Assembly: GCF_900313035.1 (NCBI RefSeq)
Contig: NZ_OMPS01000001.1
Location: 1-64,000 of the forward strand
From: Ruegeria sp. EL01
GTDB lineage: Bacteria > Pseudomonadota > Alphaproteobacteria > Rhodobacterales > Rhodobacteraceae
Direction: 5' to 3'
DNA: 64,000 bases
Part shown: in pieces, positions 36,412 to 44,779 of the stretch
Position numbering within the stretch: position 1 is the first letter of the stretch
Layout of the letters: the number at the start of each line of letters is the position of its first letter
The notes under the pieces: model-generated
Databases searched by the model: none
Told to the model about the DNA's origin: nothing
The model's input: only the letters and a program-made list of their open reading frames with translations
Made by a program: the position numbers and the translations under genes

Positions 36412-37410
36412 TTATCCTGACATCTTCTTACGTGGCGCTTCAGCCTCGCGCAGCGGCGCGGTTGTCTGGTCACTAGGGCCGGGTCGATTGAGTTCATGTT
36501 CGATGATTGGCCGGTTCAAGTCTTTGGACTGCAGGAATATACGCCCGATGTATTCGCCGAGGATGCCCAGGAACATGGCGTTCAGTGTCATCGATAGCAG
36601 CAGAAGGATGGTCGTTGTCGCAAAACCAGCAGGCCAGTCATGACCAAAGACAACCTTGGCGATCAGATAGCCGACCATCAGCAGGAACATTGAAAGCCCA
36701 ACTGTCAAACTGATCATCGACGCCAGACGCAGCGGCAAAAGCGAGTGGTTGATCAGCCCGTCCACGGCCAATGACAACATCGCGCGGAATGGGAATTTCG
36801 AGTCTCCAGCCGTGCGCGCTGCGCGGTCGTATTCGAAACCAACCTGATTGAACCCCATACCGCTGATTAGCCCGCGGACATAAGGTGATCGATCATCGAC
36901 ACGGCGCAGCTCATCCAGAATGCGGCGGTCTGTCAGGCGAAACTCTCCTGCGTTACGTGGCAAATCGTCATCGCTGATCATATCAATCAGGGCATAAAAG
37001 CTGCGTCGCGCAGCGGCCACAACGCGTCCGTCCGGCAGGCTGCGGCGGATACCATACACGACGTGGTTCCCCTGCCGCCACAGGTCCAACATCTGAGGGA
37101 TCAGCTCGGGCGGGTCCTGCATATCGCAATCCAATTGAACAGCGCATGCCCCATTGGCCGAACGATACGCCGTCAGGACCGAGGCCTGATACCCCATGTT
37201 ACGCGCAAACCGGATGACCCGGACACGCGGATCGGACGCCGCCAGTTCGGACAGGATCTCATATGTTCGGTCTTCGGAGTGATTGTCGGTAAAGATGATC
37301 TCGGGCTCGTACCCGTCCAACCCGTCGAACACCGCGATAACCCGGTCATAGGCCATCTGCACATTTTCTTCTTCGTTGTAGGCAGGAATAAGGATTGAAA
37401 CGAGTGTCAT
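36412..37410 (-). CDS. Family 2 glycosyltransferase, ArnC/GtrB-like, membrane-anchored
   Basis: 332 residues. GT-A domain: SILIPAYNEEENVQMAYDRV, TDNHSEDRTYEIL, LDCDMQDPPELIP (metal-binding D-x-D) and NAGEFRLTDRR. Two membrane helices follow (about 228-295). The family attaches a sugar to polyprenyl phosphate. Such proteins often partner with a GtrA flippase and a GT-C transferase, both encoded upstream in this unit (44266-44721 and 42626-44269). The start overlaps the stop of the SDR gene by ATGA. A polar C-terminal tail ends APRKKMSG. Confidence 0.88.
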   Translation of the reverse strand: MTLVSILIPAYNEEENVQMAYDRVIAVFDGLDGYEPEIIFTDNHSEDRTYEILSELAASDPRVRVIRFARNMGYQASVLTAYRSANGACAVQLDCDMQDPPELIPQMLDLWRQGNHVVYGIRRSLPDGRVVAAARRSFYALIDMISDDDLPRNAGEFRLTDRRILDELRRVDDRSPYVRGLISGMGFNQVGFEYDRAARTAGDSKFPFRAMLSLAVDGLINHSLLPLRLASMISLTVGLSMFLLMVGYLIAKVVFGHDWPAGFATTTILLLLSMTLNAMFLGILGEYIGRIFLQSKDLNRPIIEHELNRPGPSDQTTAPLREAEAPRKKMSG

Positions 37411-38369
37411 GTTACCTGTCCTGTCACTTTAGTACCCGGATTGTGCCGCCTGGCCCAATCTACAGTGGTTTTCAAACCTTCTTCTAAGGCCACTATTGGC
37501 GCCCAGTCATAGCAGGATTTCATCAATCCCGGATGGTTTATCAAGTCGATTGCCGGGCCGCTTGCCGTGCCAAATTGCAGCAGTGCTGCGGGTGTTTCGG
37601 TCAATCGCTGCAAGATCAATGCAACTTCGCGGACCTTGGTGGGTAAGCCGGTGCTGATGTTTACGACAGGGCCCGCTGCCAATGGGTCGGAACCCAACAG
37701 AAGCAAACCGCGCACCACATCATCCACATGGATCAGATCCCGTGCATCTTCCGGTCTGCCAATTTGCGCGGTGCGATGGTTCAACAGGTTGTCGATGAGA
37801 TAGGGAACAAGCTGCTGTCCGGTCTGCCCCGGCCCATAGGTCAAAGACAGGCGCGCGGTCACTGCCGGGAACGGCAACCGAGATCGCAGCATTTCGAGAT
37901 ATTTGGTGCCGGTCAGCATTGACGTACCATAGCTGTCTCGCGGCTTTTCACACTGCGTTTCGACGTATGGAACAGGGTTTTCACCGTATTCCGCAATTGT
38001 TCCCAGCCGGACAAAGGCACCGGGAGGTGCTACGCAACTCGCCGCTGCACGCAAAACGTTCAGAAGGATCTGGACGTTTTCATGCAAGCTGTCAGCAGCA
38101 TCAGACAAATCCGCAGCCGCCGGAATGCGGGTTTTGGCTGCGGCATGAAACACCAGATCGGGTCGACACTCCTCGAATACGTTTTGGATGTCTGTACTTG
38201 TGGTCAAGTTTGCCCGGCGCACATTTAAGTTTGACGCCACATTAGCCAGTCGGTCTGTAGACGCAGTTGGCCGCACAAGCGCGGTCACATGATCCCCACG
38301 GGCAGCGCAGGCCCGCACCAGATGAGAGCCAATGAACCCGTTTGCTCCGGTAACCAGAACACGCATCAT
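37407..38369 (-). CDS. Extended SDR nucleotide-sugar epimerase/reductase, altered active site
   Basis: 320 residues. NAD(P)-binding GANGFIG at 8-14, then VFHAAAKT, a Thr124 at the usual Ser/Thr position (RLGTIAEYG), RLSLTYGPGQ and RDLIHVDDVVRG. All are normal for extended SDRs. The catalytic YxxxK reads YGTSM at 147-151, so the lysine is replaced by Met. Lys156 follows five residues later. Context with CDP-glucose enzymes suggests the last step to a CDP-(di)deoxyhexose, a paratose/abequose-synthase-like role. That is inference. ATGA overlap with the GT2 gene. Alternatively it may be a non-redox or degenerate member. Confidence 0.8.
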   Translation of the reverse strand: MMRVLVTGANGFIGSHLVRACAARGDHVTALVRPTASTDRLANVASNLNVRRANLTTSTDIQNVFEECRPDLVFHAAAKTRIPAAADLSDAADSLHENVQILLNVLRAAASCVAPPGAFVRLGTIAEYGENPVPYVETQCEKPRDSYGTSMLTGTKYLEMLRSRLPFPAVTARLSLTYGPGQTGQQLVPYLIDNLLNHRTAQIGRPEDARDLIHVDDVVRGLLLLGSDPLAAGPVVNISTGLPTKVREVALILQRLTETPAALLQFGTASGPAIDLINHPGLMKSCYDWAPIVALEEGLKTTVDWARRHNPGTKVTGQVT

Positions 38370-38443
38370 AACGTATTGCCCGGACAGAAAAAATGTCCCA
38401 AATGTTCAAGCATACCCATCTCTGCCTGCCTATCGTCGCACGA

Positions 38444-39340
38444 CTATTGTGCGCCTTGATAGTGCGTAACGGCCTCTTTTGGTTTCAACACAGTGTCGGA
38501 CTTTCGGCCCAGGAAAAACACCCCACTGGCGCCATCGACCCGGTAAGGTTCCGGGATCAGACGATCGAGATATTGCGCCCAGAAAACGCAAAGCTTGGCC
38601 ACTTTCCCCGCTGTGCGCGACCGGAACAATCCCCGGAACAGGTAATCCACCGACCACATGAACTGTACGCCCGGCCCGGCACTGGCCCCTGAATCGATCC
38701 GTTCGAACGCGCGAAACAGATAACGGTGACCGCTTTCGGTAAATCGCGTGAAATCATAGGGGCCTTCGTGGACCTGCTGCAGAAAAGGTGTTTCCGCATA
38801 GATCAGACCACCCGGTTTCAAAACCCGGTGAATTTCGGATGCCACCTGACGCGGGTCGAGGACATGTTCCAGCACGGCCTGAATGACCACGCCGTCAAAG
38901 ACATCATCCTGCATCGGAATGTCATGGGCATCTGCCACGAACTGGATATTAGGCGATTGATAGATGTCAAAGGCGAAGATCTGAACGTTGGGATCGTCAT
39001 AGAGCTTTCCCATGCCCTGCCCAACACTGCCGCCGCCCACGATCAAAACACGAGGGTTCGGGTTTAATGCCTTCATCTCGGACAGAAACCGATCCACGTT
39101 GCGTAAAGTGACCTGCTTGATCGGCGAAGCCAACCGTTTCAGGAACTTGATCGGGCCACGATAAGCCGGGCGGTGGATCTGGGATTCAACCTCGATATCC
39201 GTTGGTTTAGGAGGCTCAATGACCGAGTCTTCATAGCGTACAAAAACCGGCACCCCGCCGTTGACGGCGCAAGGGCCAGACCCTTGCTTGAAATCATCCC
39301 GGATCAGATCCCGGATCGCCTCGGTCGGGGCCAGCGGCAT
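38444..39340 (-). CDS. SAM-dependent methyltransferase, class I
   Basis: 298 residues. SAM-binding motif VLIVGGGSVGQGM near 98-110, acidic FAFDIYQ next, DVFDGVVIQAVLEHVLDP near 147-164 and EIHRVLKPGGLIYAETPF. These are the Methyltransf_11 pattern. The N-terminal 90 residues include a short segment like the Trm112/UbiE-type leader (NGGVPVF). It likely methylates a sugar or its lipid-linked precursor. Its start codon overlaps the stop of the RfbH-like gene by one base, so they are co-translated and may act on the same CDP-sugar. Confidence 0.83.
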   Translation of the reverse strand: MPLAPTEAIRDLIRDDFKQGSGPCAVNGGVPVFVRYEDSVIEPPKPTDIEVESQIHRPAYRGPIKFLKRLASPIKQVTLRNVDRFLSEMKALNPNPRVLIVGGGSVGQGMGKLYDDPNVQIFAFDIYQSPNIQFVADAHDIPMQDDVFDGVVIQAVLEHVLDPRQVASEIHRVLKPGGLIYAETPFLQQVHEGPYDFTRFTESGHRYLFRAFERIDSGASAGPGVQFMWSVDYLFRGLFRSRTAGKVAKLCVFWAQYLDRLIPEPYRVDGASGVFFLGRKSDTVLKPKEAVTHYQGAQ

Positions 39341-40554
39341 CAGGATGCCTCCCGCGAAAGCCCGGCAGCATGAGGCGCCAGGACTTCGGTCACTTTTTCA
39401 TGCATATAATCGATCTGAGGCTGGGTCAGGCCATGGTGACATGCCAGAAGGATACCGCCACGCATAACCGAATCCGAAACCGAGTAACCCGCTGGATCGC
39501 TGCGATATTCCAGACCTTTCATCGCCGGTTGACGCAGAATGTTGCCGGTAAAGACCGGCCGGGTCTGAATGTCGGATGTTTCCAGGAAAATCTGCAGCTG
39601 GCGCCGGGTGAACGGTGCGTTTTCGCGGATGGTCAGCGGGAAGGCCAACCAACCTGTACGAGACCCCGGCAGCTGTTTGGGCAGAATGAACCATTCTTCG
39701 TACTGAGCAAAGAAGGCGCGGTGGGCATCGTATGCCTCTTCGCGAACCTTGATGTTGTTGCCTAGTTTACCCAATTGCACCAACCCAAAGGCTGCACTCA
39801 CTTCCGAAGGCTCCAGGTTGTACCCCAGCGCTTCGAACAGGAATTTGGCATCATATTCAATACCATCCAGTTGTACGTTAAAGCGATTTTCGATGGCCTC
39901 GGACTCGACAAATAGCGATGAGCTGCGCCCCCAGGACCGCATCAGCAGCGCTTTGCGGGCAAGTTCGTCGTCGTTCACACACAGCATACCGCCATTGCCC
40001 GCGCCATTGATGACGTGGCTGCCATAAAAGCTAGTGGTCGAGATGTCAGAGTATTTTCCGGTGCTGACGCCTTCCATCGTGGCACCCAACGTATCGGCAC
40101 TGTCCTCGATCACTTTCAACCCATGTGCATCCGCCAACTCGCGGATCTTGCGCCAATCAGGCAGGTTACCGATCAGCGATGGGATCATAACCGCAGACGT
40201 GTTTGACGTGATCATCCGTTCGATCTGATCCACGTCGATGTTGTAAGTGCCTTCTGCGGCATCCACAAAAGCAGGGATCAGTCCCTGACGCACCAACGGT
40301 GCAACGGTTGTGGCAAAGGTCAACGCGGGTGTAATCACCTCGCTGCCTTTTGGCAGATCCAGAATTTCGACTGCCAGATAGTTCGCGGATGAACCCGAAT
40401 TGGTCATAATCCCGTGCGATTTGGCAAATAGAGAGGACACTTTCTCCTGCATTTCGCGCACTTTTGGGCCCATTTGGGTAGATGTCTTCAAAACCTCAAC
40501 AACGGCATCAATCTCTTCCTGGCCGTGTACAGTCTGCCCGTAATTCACTCTCAT
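39340..40554 (-). CDS. RfbH/ColD-like PLP-dependent 3-dehydrase (DegT fold), no Fe-S cysteines
   Basis: 404 residues. DegT fold with EDSADTLGA (Asp151 contacts the cofactor ring). At the lysine position the sequence reads SFYGSH with His180, the hallmark of PMP-dependent sugar dehydratases (E1/RfbH, ColD) rather than aminotransferases. In RfbH the following block carries cysteines for a [2Fe-2S] cluster; here it reads WGRSSSLFVE (208-217), with Ser/Leu and no cysteine. So a ColD-like, cluster-free dehydration is more likely, or an unusual variant. It follows CDP-glucose 4,6-dehydratase by 24 bases, which supplies CDP-4-keto-6-deoxyglucose. AGGAG ribosome-binding site. Confidence 0.82.
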   Translation of the reverse strand: MRVNYGQTVHGQEEIDAVVEVLKTSTQMGPKVREMQEKVSSLFAKSHGIMTNSGSSANYLAVEILDLPKGSEVITPALTFATTVAPLVRQGLIPAFVDAAEGTYNIDVDQIERMITSNTSAVMIPSLIGNLPDWRKIRELADAHGLKVIEDSADTLGATMEGVSTGKYSDISTTSFYGSHVINGAGNGGMLCVNDDELARKALLMRSWGRSSSLFVESEAIENRFNVQLDGIEYDAKFLFEALGYNLEPSEVSAAFGLVQLGKLGNNIKVREEAYDAHRAFFAQYEEWFILPKQLPGSRTGWLAFPLTIRENAPFTRRQLQIFLETSDIQTRPVFTGNILRQPAMKGLEYRSDPAGYSVSDSVMRGGILLACHHGLTQPQIDYMHEKVTEVLAPHAAGLSREAS

Positions 40555-40578
40555 TAATCTTACTCCTAAAAATGTCGC

Positions 40579-41706
40579 TTACTGCGCTGCGACCGTCGGG
40601 CGGTCTGGTTCTACAGATGATATCCGGCGTTCGAAATGGTCGATCTGTGTATTTGTGATCTCTACCATGTTCCCGCCTTTGGCATGTGTCTTGTACCAAT
40701 CTGCGGTCAGATTGATCGCGTCTTGCAATGTCAAACGCGGACGCCAGCCCAATCGGGTCTGGGCTTTTGTACTGTCCAGTCGCAGAATGCCGGCCTCGTG
40801 CGGCGCGTCAGATGTCTGATCCGGGAAATTGAAGACTGGCGCACCCGCGCCCCAGGCGCGCTGAATCATGTCTGCCAATTGCCGGACATCGACGGTACTA
40901 GAAACATCGGGTCCAAAATTCCACGCCCCGGCAAAAGTTTCTCCGTCCGTCAGCATTCTTTCGGCAACCTGCAGATAACCAGAGACCGGCTCCAACACAT
41001 GTTGCCAAGGTCGAATGCTGGCCGGGTTTCGAATCACAACCGGGTCGCCCTTAGACCATGCCCGGATGACGTCTGGGACCAACCGGTCTTCACCCCAATC
41101 ACCACCGCCAAACACATTTCCTGCACGAACGGTTGCCAACCTGGGACCGTTGGTGTCGGAAAAGAACGAGTGCGCATAAGATTGTGCCACAAGTTCGGTT
41201 GCCGCTTTCGAGGCGCTATAGGGGTCTTTGCCACCCAACGGGTCGCTTTCGCGATAGCCCCAAACCCATTCGTGGTTGTCATAGCATTTGTCGCTGGTGA
41301 TCACGATCACCGCCTTTAGTGACGGCATCTTACGGGCGATTTCCAGGACGTTGGCAGTGCCTTGAACATTCGTCGCAAATGTTTCAGCCGGTTCGCGATA
41401 TGATTTCCGAACAAGCGGTTGCGCTGCCATGTGAAACAGGATTTCGGCATCGACCCCTGCCAGTGTTTTCGATAGCTGGGCTGGATCACGGATATCGGCG
41501 AAACGACTGTCCGTCGCCGCGCCGATGTCGCAGGCATCGTACAGGGACGGTCCCGGCTCTGGCGGTAGCGAAAGACCAGTAACACTGGCCCCCAGGCGTT
41601 GCAGCCACAGCGACATCCAGCCGCCTTTAAAGCCGCTGTGCCCCGTTACAAGGACGCGGCGGCCGTTGAACTGGCCGCCGAACATCTGAGTCTCTTGAGC
41701 CGTCAT
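40579..41706 (-). CDS. rfbG: CDP-glucose 4,6-dehydratase
   Basis: 375 residues from the ATG at 41706, with GAGGG five bases upstream; an in-frame start 45 bases earlier would overlap rfbF and is less likely. NAD-binding GHSGFKGGWMSLWLQ, HMAAQPLVRKSYREP, ITSDKCYDNHEWVWGYRE, catalytic DPYSASKAATE (YxxxK), and VRAGNVFGGGDWGEDRLVPD are textbook for this enzyme. It converts CDP-D-glucose to CDP-4-keto-6-deoxyglucose with tightly bound NAD. It lies seven bases after rfbF and before the RfbH-like gene, the normal order of CDP-dideoxyhexose pathways. Confidence 0.95.
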   Translation of the reverse strand: MTAQETQMFGGQFNGRRVLVTGHSGFKGGWMSLWLQRLGASVTGLSLPPEPGPSLYDACDIGAATDSRFADIRDPAQLSKTLAGVDAEILFHMAAQPLVRKSYREPAETFATNVQGTANVLEIARKMPSLKAVIVITSDKCYDNHEWVWGYRESDPLGGKDPYSASKAATELVAQSYAHSFFSDTNGPRLATVRAGNVFGGGDWGEDRLVPDVIRAWSKGDPVVIRNPASIRPWQHVLEPVSGYLQVAERMLTDGETFAGAWNFGPDVSSTVDVRQLADMIQRAWGAGAPVFNFPDQTSDAPHEAGILRLDSTKAQTRLGWRPRLTLQDAINLTADWYKTHAKGGNMVEITNTQIDHFERRISSVEPDRPTVAAQ

Positions 41707-41713
41707 TTTGCCC

Positions 41714-42520
41714 TCAAATTGCGACCGGGTATTCAGCCGAGGCTTCTTCACCGAATTGCATCCAGGGTGGCGTTTCTTCCTCGCTCAGAGCGTTCAGGGC
41801 GTTGCGGTCACGGATGGTATCCATCGGATGCCAGAACCCATCATGGCGGTACGCCATCAGCTCTCCGTCGCGTGCCATCTGGGACAGTGGCGACTGTTCC
41901 AACGGTTCTGTGTCATCAACCATGTAGTCCATGACGCCCGGTTCAAACACGAAATACCCGCCGTTAATCCAGGTCTCACGCCGACGCACTTTTTCAGTGA
42001 AAGCATCCACGCGATCACCTTTTAGTTCGATATTCCCGAACCGCGCAGGTGGCTGCACAGCGGTCACCGTTGCCAGTTTGCCGTGTGATTTGTGGAAATC
42101 GAGCAGCGCGTTGATGTCGATATTACCCAAACCGTCGGAATAGGTGCACATGAAAGTCTCACCCGGGTTCATCCACTCTTTCAGGCGTCGGATACGCCCG
42201 CTGGTCATGGTGTGGGCACCAGTGTCCACCACTGACACATTCCAACCGCCCGGCGCAGATGGCACCAGCTTCAACTCTCCGGTGTCGAGAGCCACTGAGA
42301 TATTGTTCGCAATCAGGTGGTAGTTGGCAAAGAACTGCTTCAGCAGCAGCGCCTTATATCCAGCGGCCACAACAAAATCGCGGTGTCCGAAATGGCTGTA
42401 AATATCCATAACGCGCGCGATGATGGGTCTGCCGCCAACCTCGACCATCGGTTTTGGAATCGCGACTGTTTCTTCGGCGAGCCGTGAACCCAGCCCTCCT
42501 GCCAGAAGAATTGTTTTCAT
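41714..42520 (-). CDS. rfbF: Glucose-1-phosphate cytidylyltransferase
   Basis: 268 residues, the usual length. Starts MKTILLAGGLGSRLAEET with the nucleotide-binding GGxGSR loop, then IPKPMVEVGGRPI, TYSDGLGNIDI (metal-binding) and FWHPMDTIRDRNAL near the C-terminus. It makes CDP-glucose from CTP and glucose-1-phosphate, the first step of CDP-deoxysugar synthesis. GGGAG ribosome-binding site. Directly followed by rfbG. Cytoplasmic. Confidence 0.96.
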   Translation of the reverse strand: MKTILLAGGLGSRLAEETVAIPKPMVEVGGRPIIARVMDIYSHFGHRDFVVAAGYKALLLKQFFANYHLIANNISVALDTGELKLVPSAPGGWNVSVVDTGAHTMTSGRIRRLKEWMNPGETFMCTYSDGLGNIDINALLDFHKSHGKLATVTAVQPPARFGNIELKGDRVDAFTEKVRRRETWINGGYFVFEPGVMDYMVDDTEPLEQSPLSQMARDGELMAYRHDGFWHPMDTIRDRNALNALSEEETPPWMQFGEEASAEYPVAI

Positions 42521-42625
42521 TCGTGCTACTCCCTCAAATAAACCTTTTCAAAATTTACACTTTCACGTTGGAGCTCAGGGTGTCTCCGCCAACGAGTCAT
42601 GAGCGGGTTTGGTGCTGCTCCATTG

Positions 42626-44269
42626 TCATTCTGCCGCATCTGCGCGTCTTAAGTATATCACACCTTCGCCATAGCGGTTGCTTAACCCGTCTTTTTGCAC
42701 TGCAGCGTAGCCATTTTCATTCGCATATCGCAACAATGGCGCCTCAAGGTCAGAATCATATCCTAATAGGAATGCTGAGGGCGGGTTGGAATCAAACAGC
42801 GTCAGCAGGTCCTTTTCCCCGGCCATAATGTACTGCTTTGCCAGTTCCGGGTCGGTGTATGGTGCGATGCGATAGGCAAATGGCCCGGTCGACAATTCAA
42901 CATAGACCGGCAGGTGTGCTTCCAGCGGGTAAAGCGGCATGAATGTTGCGACCGGCCCGTCTGGATTTGCGCTGTCAGCTACGGCTTCACGAAGGGAGGC
43001 CCCTCCTTTTGCGATCCGAGCAGACGTAAAGCTATCTGGTTTCGCCAAACTAAGCAGTCCGGGGGCAAGTCGGGGGGCACCCAGCAGGAACAACAAAGCA
43101 GATCCTGCAAGACAGAGCGGAACAATCTGCGCCCGTTTTTCATGAGGGACCAGACGATAGATCAATGCGGCAAGCAAAGGCACTGCGATCAAAGGCTGTA
43201 TGTAATACTGTGGAAAGCCTGGCGTCGGCACAAAGCTGAACAGTGCGGTCATGCCAAGCACAGCCAAAACCATAAGGATCTGCCCCAGTCCGGTGCGCGT
43301 TTGTGTCGATTTGGCTACGCTGAGAACGCCCAGAAAAAACAAGACCATCAGGCCAATCAAGGCAGCACCGCTGAACCATGTCGCATAGGCAAGCTGGATC
43401 TTTTTTCCCAAGCCCATGGCCAGACCCGGTTCTGAGGCAGCATTGGCCTGCCAATAGGCAATATGCGGCCCGGTGTGGAACTTCAGAACATGCGCAAGAA
43501 ACCCGGAAGGGTCCGCTGCAAGATACCAAAACAGTGGCAGTGCACCCACCAAACCACCAATCAGAACTGGCAGAACAACAGAACGCAGCCGTTCAGAAAA
43601 AGGCAGATGCCAAGGTAGTAGGAAAGCGGCGACCGCGACGGGTGGGATGAAAATCACCGCGCTGACTTTCAGGCCGGCTGCTATGGACAGAAGCAGACCG
43701 GATATCAGCAACTGAGCAAAGCGGGGCCGGTCCCGTAGTGTTTCGACTATAAACAGTCCCAGGCCCCATGCTGCAAAAGGCAATGGCAATAGGTTGTTAC
43801 TGGCCGCCATGCCCGCCTGCGTTTGCAGCGTTTCGTTAATGACCAAAACCACCACAAAGAACACTGATAACAGCGCTGAACCTGATATCCGCCATGTTGC
43901 CCAACCGACGCCCGAGGCCAGCAATAGCCAGGCGCAGAACTGACCAAAGCGTGCAGATGCCAAAAGCCCCTCACCGCCGAACATCAGGTAGAACCCGCGA
44001 TAGAACCAAGCCGAGTTTGGGACATGATTGTAGAAGAAGTCTCCGTAAAGGCTTGAGTACCCAAGTAATTCCGCAGGCGGCACAAACATCAACTCGTCCC
44101 GGCGCAAGCCATACCCCATGATGCGCCCATAAAGAGCCACAAACAGAAGGACCAAAACGCCCGCGATCAGAACTCGCGTCAATACGCTGCCAAAAACCGC
44201 TCGGGTTGGGGCACCTGATGTGTCGTTGCTGTGACCAGCATCCAGCATTGGGTCGGTGGACTGAGTCAT
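42626..44269 (-). CDS. GT-C type membrane glycosyltransferase
   Basis: 547 residues with about 11-12 membrane segments from residue 30 to 410 and a C-terminal soluble domain (about 415-547). The first loop has GYGLRRDELMFVPPAELLGY, including the acidic Asp typical of GT-C enzymes, and VPNSAWFYRGFYLMFG. It would transfer a sugar from polyprenyl phosphate in the periplasm. The ATGA overlap with the GtrA gene upstream and the ArnC-like GT2 in the same unit make a complete GT2/GtrA/GT-C side-group system. The sugar is unknown. Confidence 0.78.
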   Translation of the reverse strand: MTQSTDPMLDAGHSNDTSGAPTRAVFGSVLTRVLIAGVLVLLFVALYGRIMGYGLRRDELMFVPPAELLGYSSLYGDFFYNHVPNSAWFYRGFYLMFGGEGLLASARFGQFCAWLLLASGVGWATWRISGSALLSVFFVVVLVINETLQTQAGMAASNNLLPLPFAAWGLGLFIVETLRDRPRFAQLLISGLLLSIAAGLKVSAVIFIPPVAVAAFLLPWHLPFSERLRSVVLPVLIGGLVGALPLFWYLAADPSGFLAHVLKFHTGPHIAYWQANAASEPGLAMGLGKKIQLAYATWFSGAALIGLMVLFFLGVLSVAKSTQTRTGLGQILMVLAVLGMTALFSFVPTPGFPQYYIQPLIAVPLLAALIYRLVPHEKRAQIVPLCLAGSALLFLLGAPRLAPGLLSLAKPDSFTSARIAKGGASLREAVADSANPDGPVATFMPLYPLEAHLPVYVELSTGPFAYRIAPYTDPELAKQYIMAGEKDLLTLFDSNPPSAFLLGYDSDLEAPLLRYANENGYAAVQKDGLSNRYGEGVIYLRRADAAE

Positions 44270-44721
44270 TGCGTTATCTCCTGCGGGCTTGGGCGCAGGG
44301 CACGGGAAATCAAAATGTAAGACAAGACAACTGTTGGACCCAATGCAATGGCCTGGGCCAGATAGGGATCAAGCCCCACTTGCAAAAGACCCCATAACAG
44401 GAAGGCATTAAAGGCGTAAATCACGACATAAGACACGGCATAATGTGGCAGGCGACCATAGCCTTGCACATAAAACACATAGCGACCATGCACCTGAAAA
44501 TTCCAAAGCACGCCAACAACAAACTGTATGACCAGCGCCAACTGAGGATGTGCGCCCGACCACACAAGGCCTGCAAATACAGTATAGCCAAACAGCGTGT
44601 TTACGACACCGGCACCTAAGAAACGCAGGATTTGATGCCACCTGTGCTGGGTGGGGCGATATGCGCCAGAGTGACTTAGTCCTGACATTCTTATAACTCG
44701 CTCAAAAGAGCCCTTATTCAC
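44266..44721 (-). CDS. GtrA-family membrane protein
   Basis: 151 residues from GTG at 44721; an ATG at 44688 is an equally plausible start, giving 140 residues. Four membrane helices. The first helix reads FLGAGVVNTLFGYTVFAG, the GtrA signature, and WNFQVHGRYVF follows helix 2. GtrA proteins are thought to flip polyprenyl-phosphate sugars or support that step. The gene overlaps the GT-C gene by ATGA. A second GtrA gene lies at 60293. Confidence 0.85.
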   Translation of the reverse strand: MNKGSFERVIRMSGLSHSGAYRPTQHRWHQILRFLGAGVVNTLFGYTVFAGLVWSGAHPQLALVIQFVVGVLWNFQVHGRYVFYVQGYGRLPHYAVSYVVIYAFNAFLLWGLLQVGLDPYLAQAIALGPTVVLSYILISRALRPSPQEITQ

Positions 44722-44779
44722 TCGTACTACACACGGCAGCGGGGTCGGGCCGCCAAATAAAATGCATTAGACTATAATT

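Noticed and set aside
39340-40554. Ordinary DegT aminotransferase
   Set aside because: The PLP lysine is replaced by His180, which does not support an aminotransferase.
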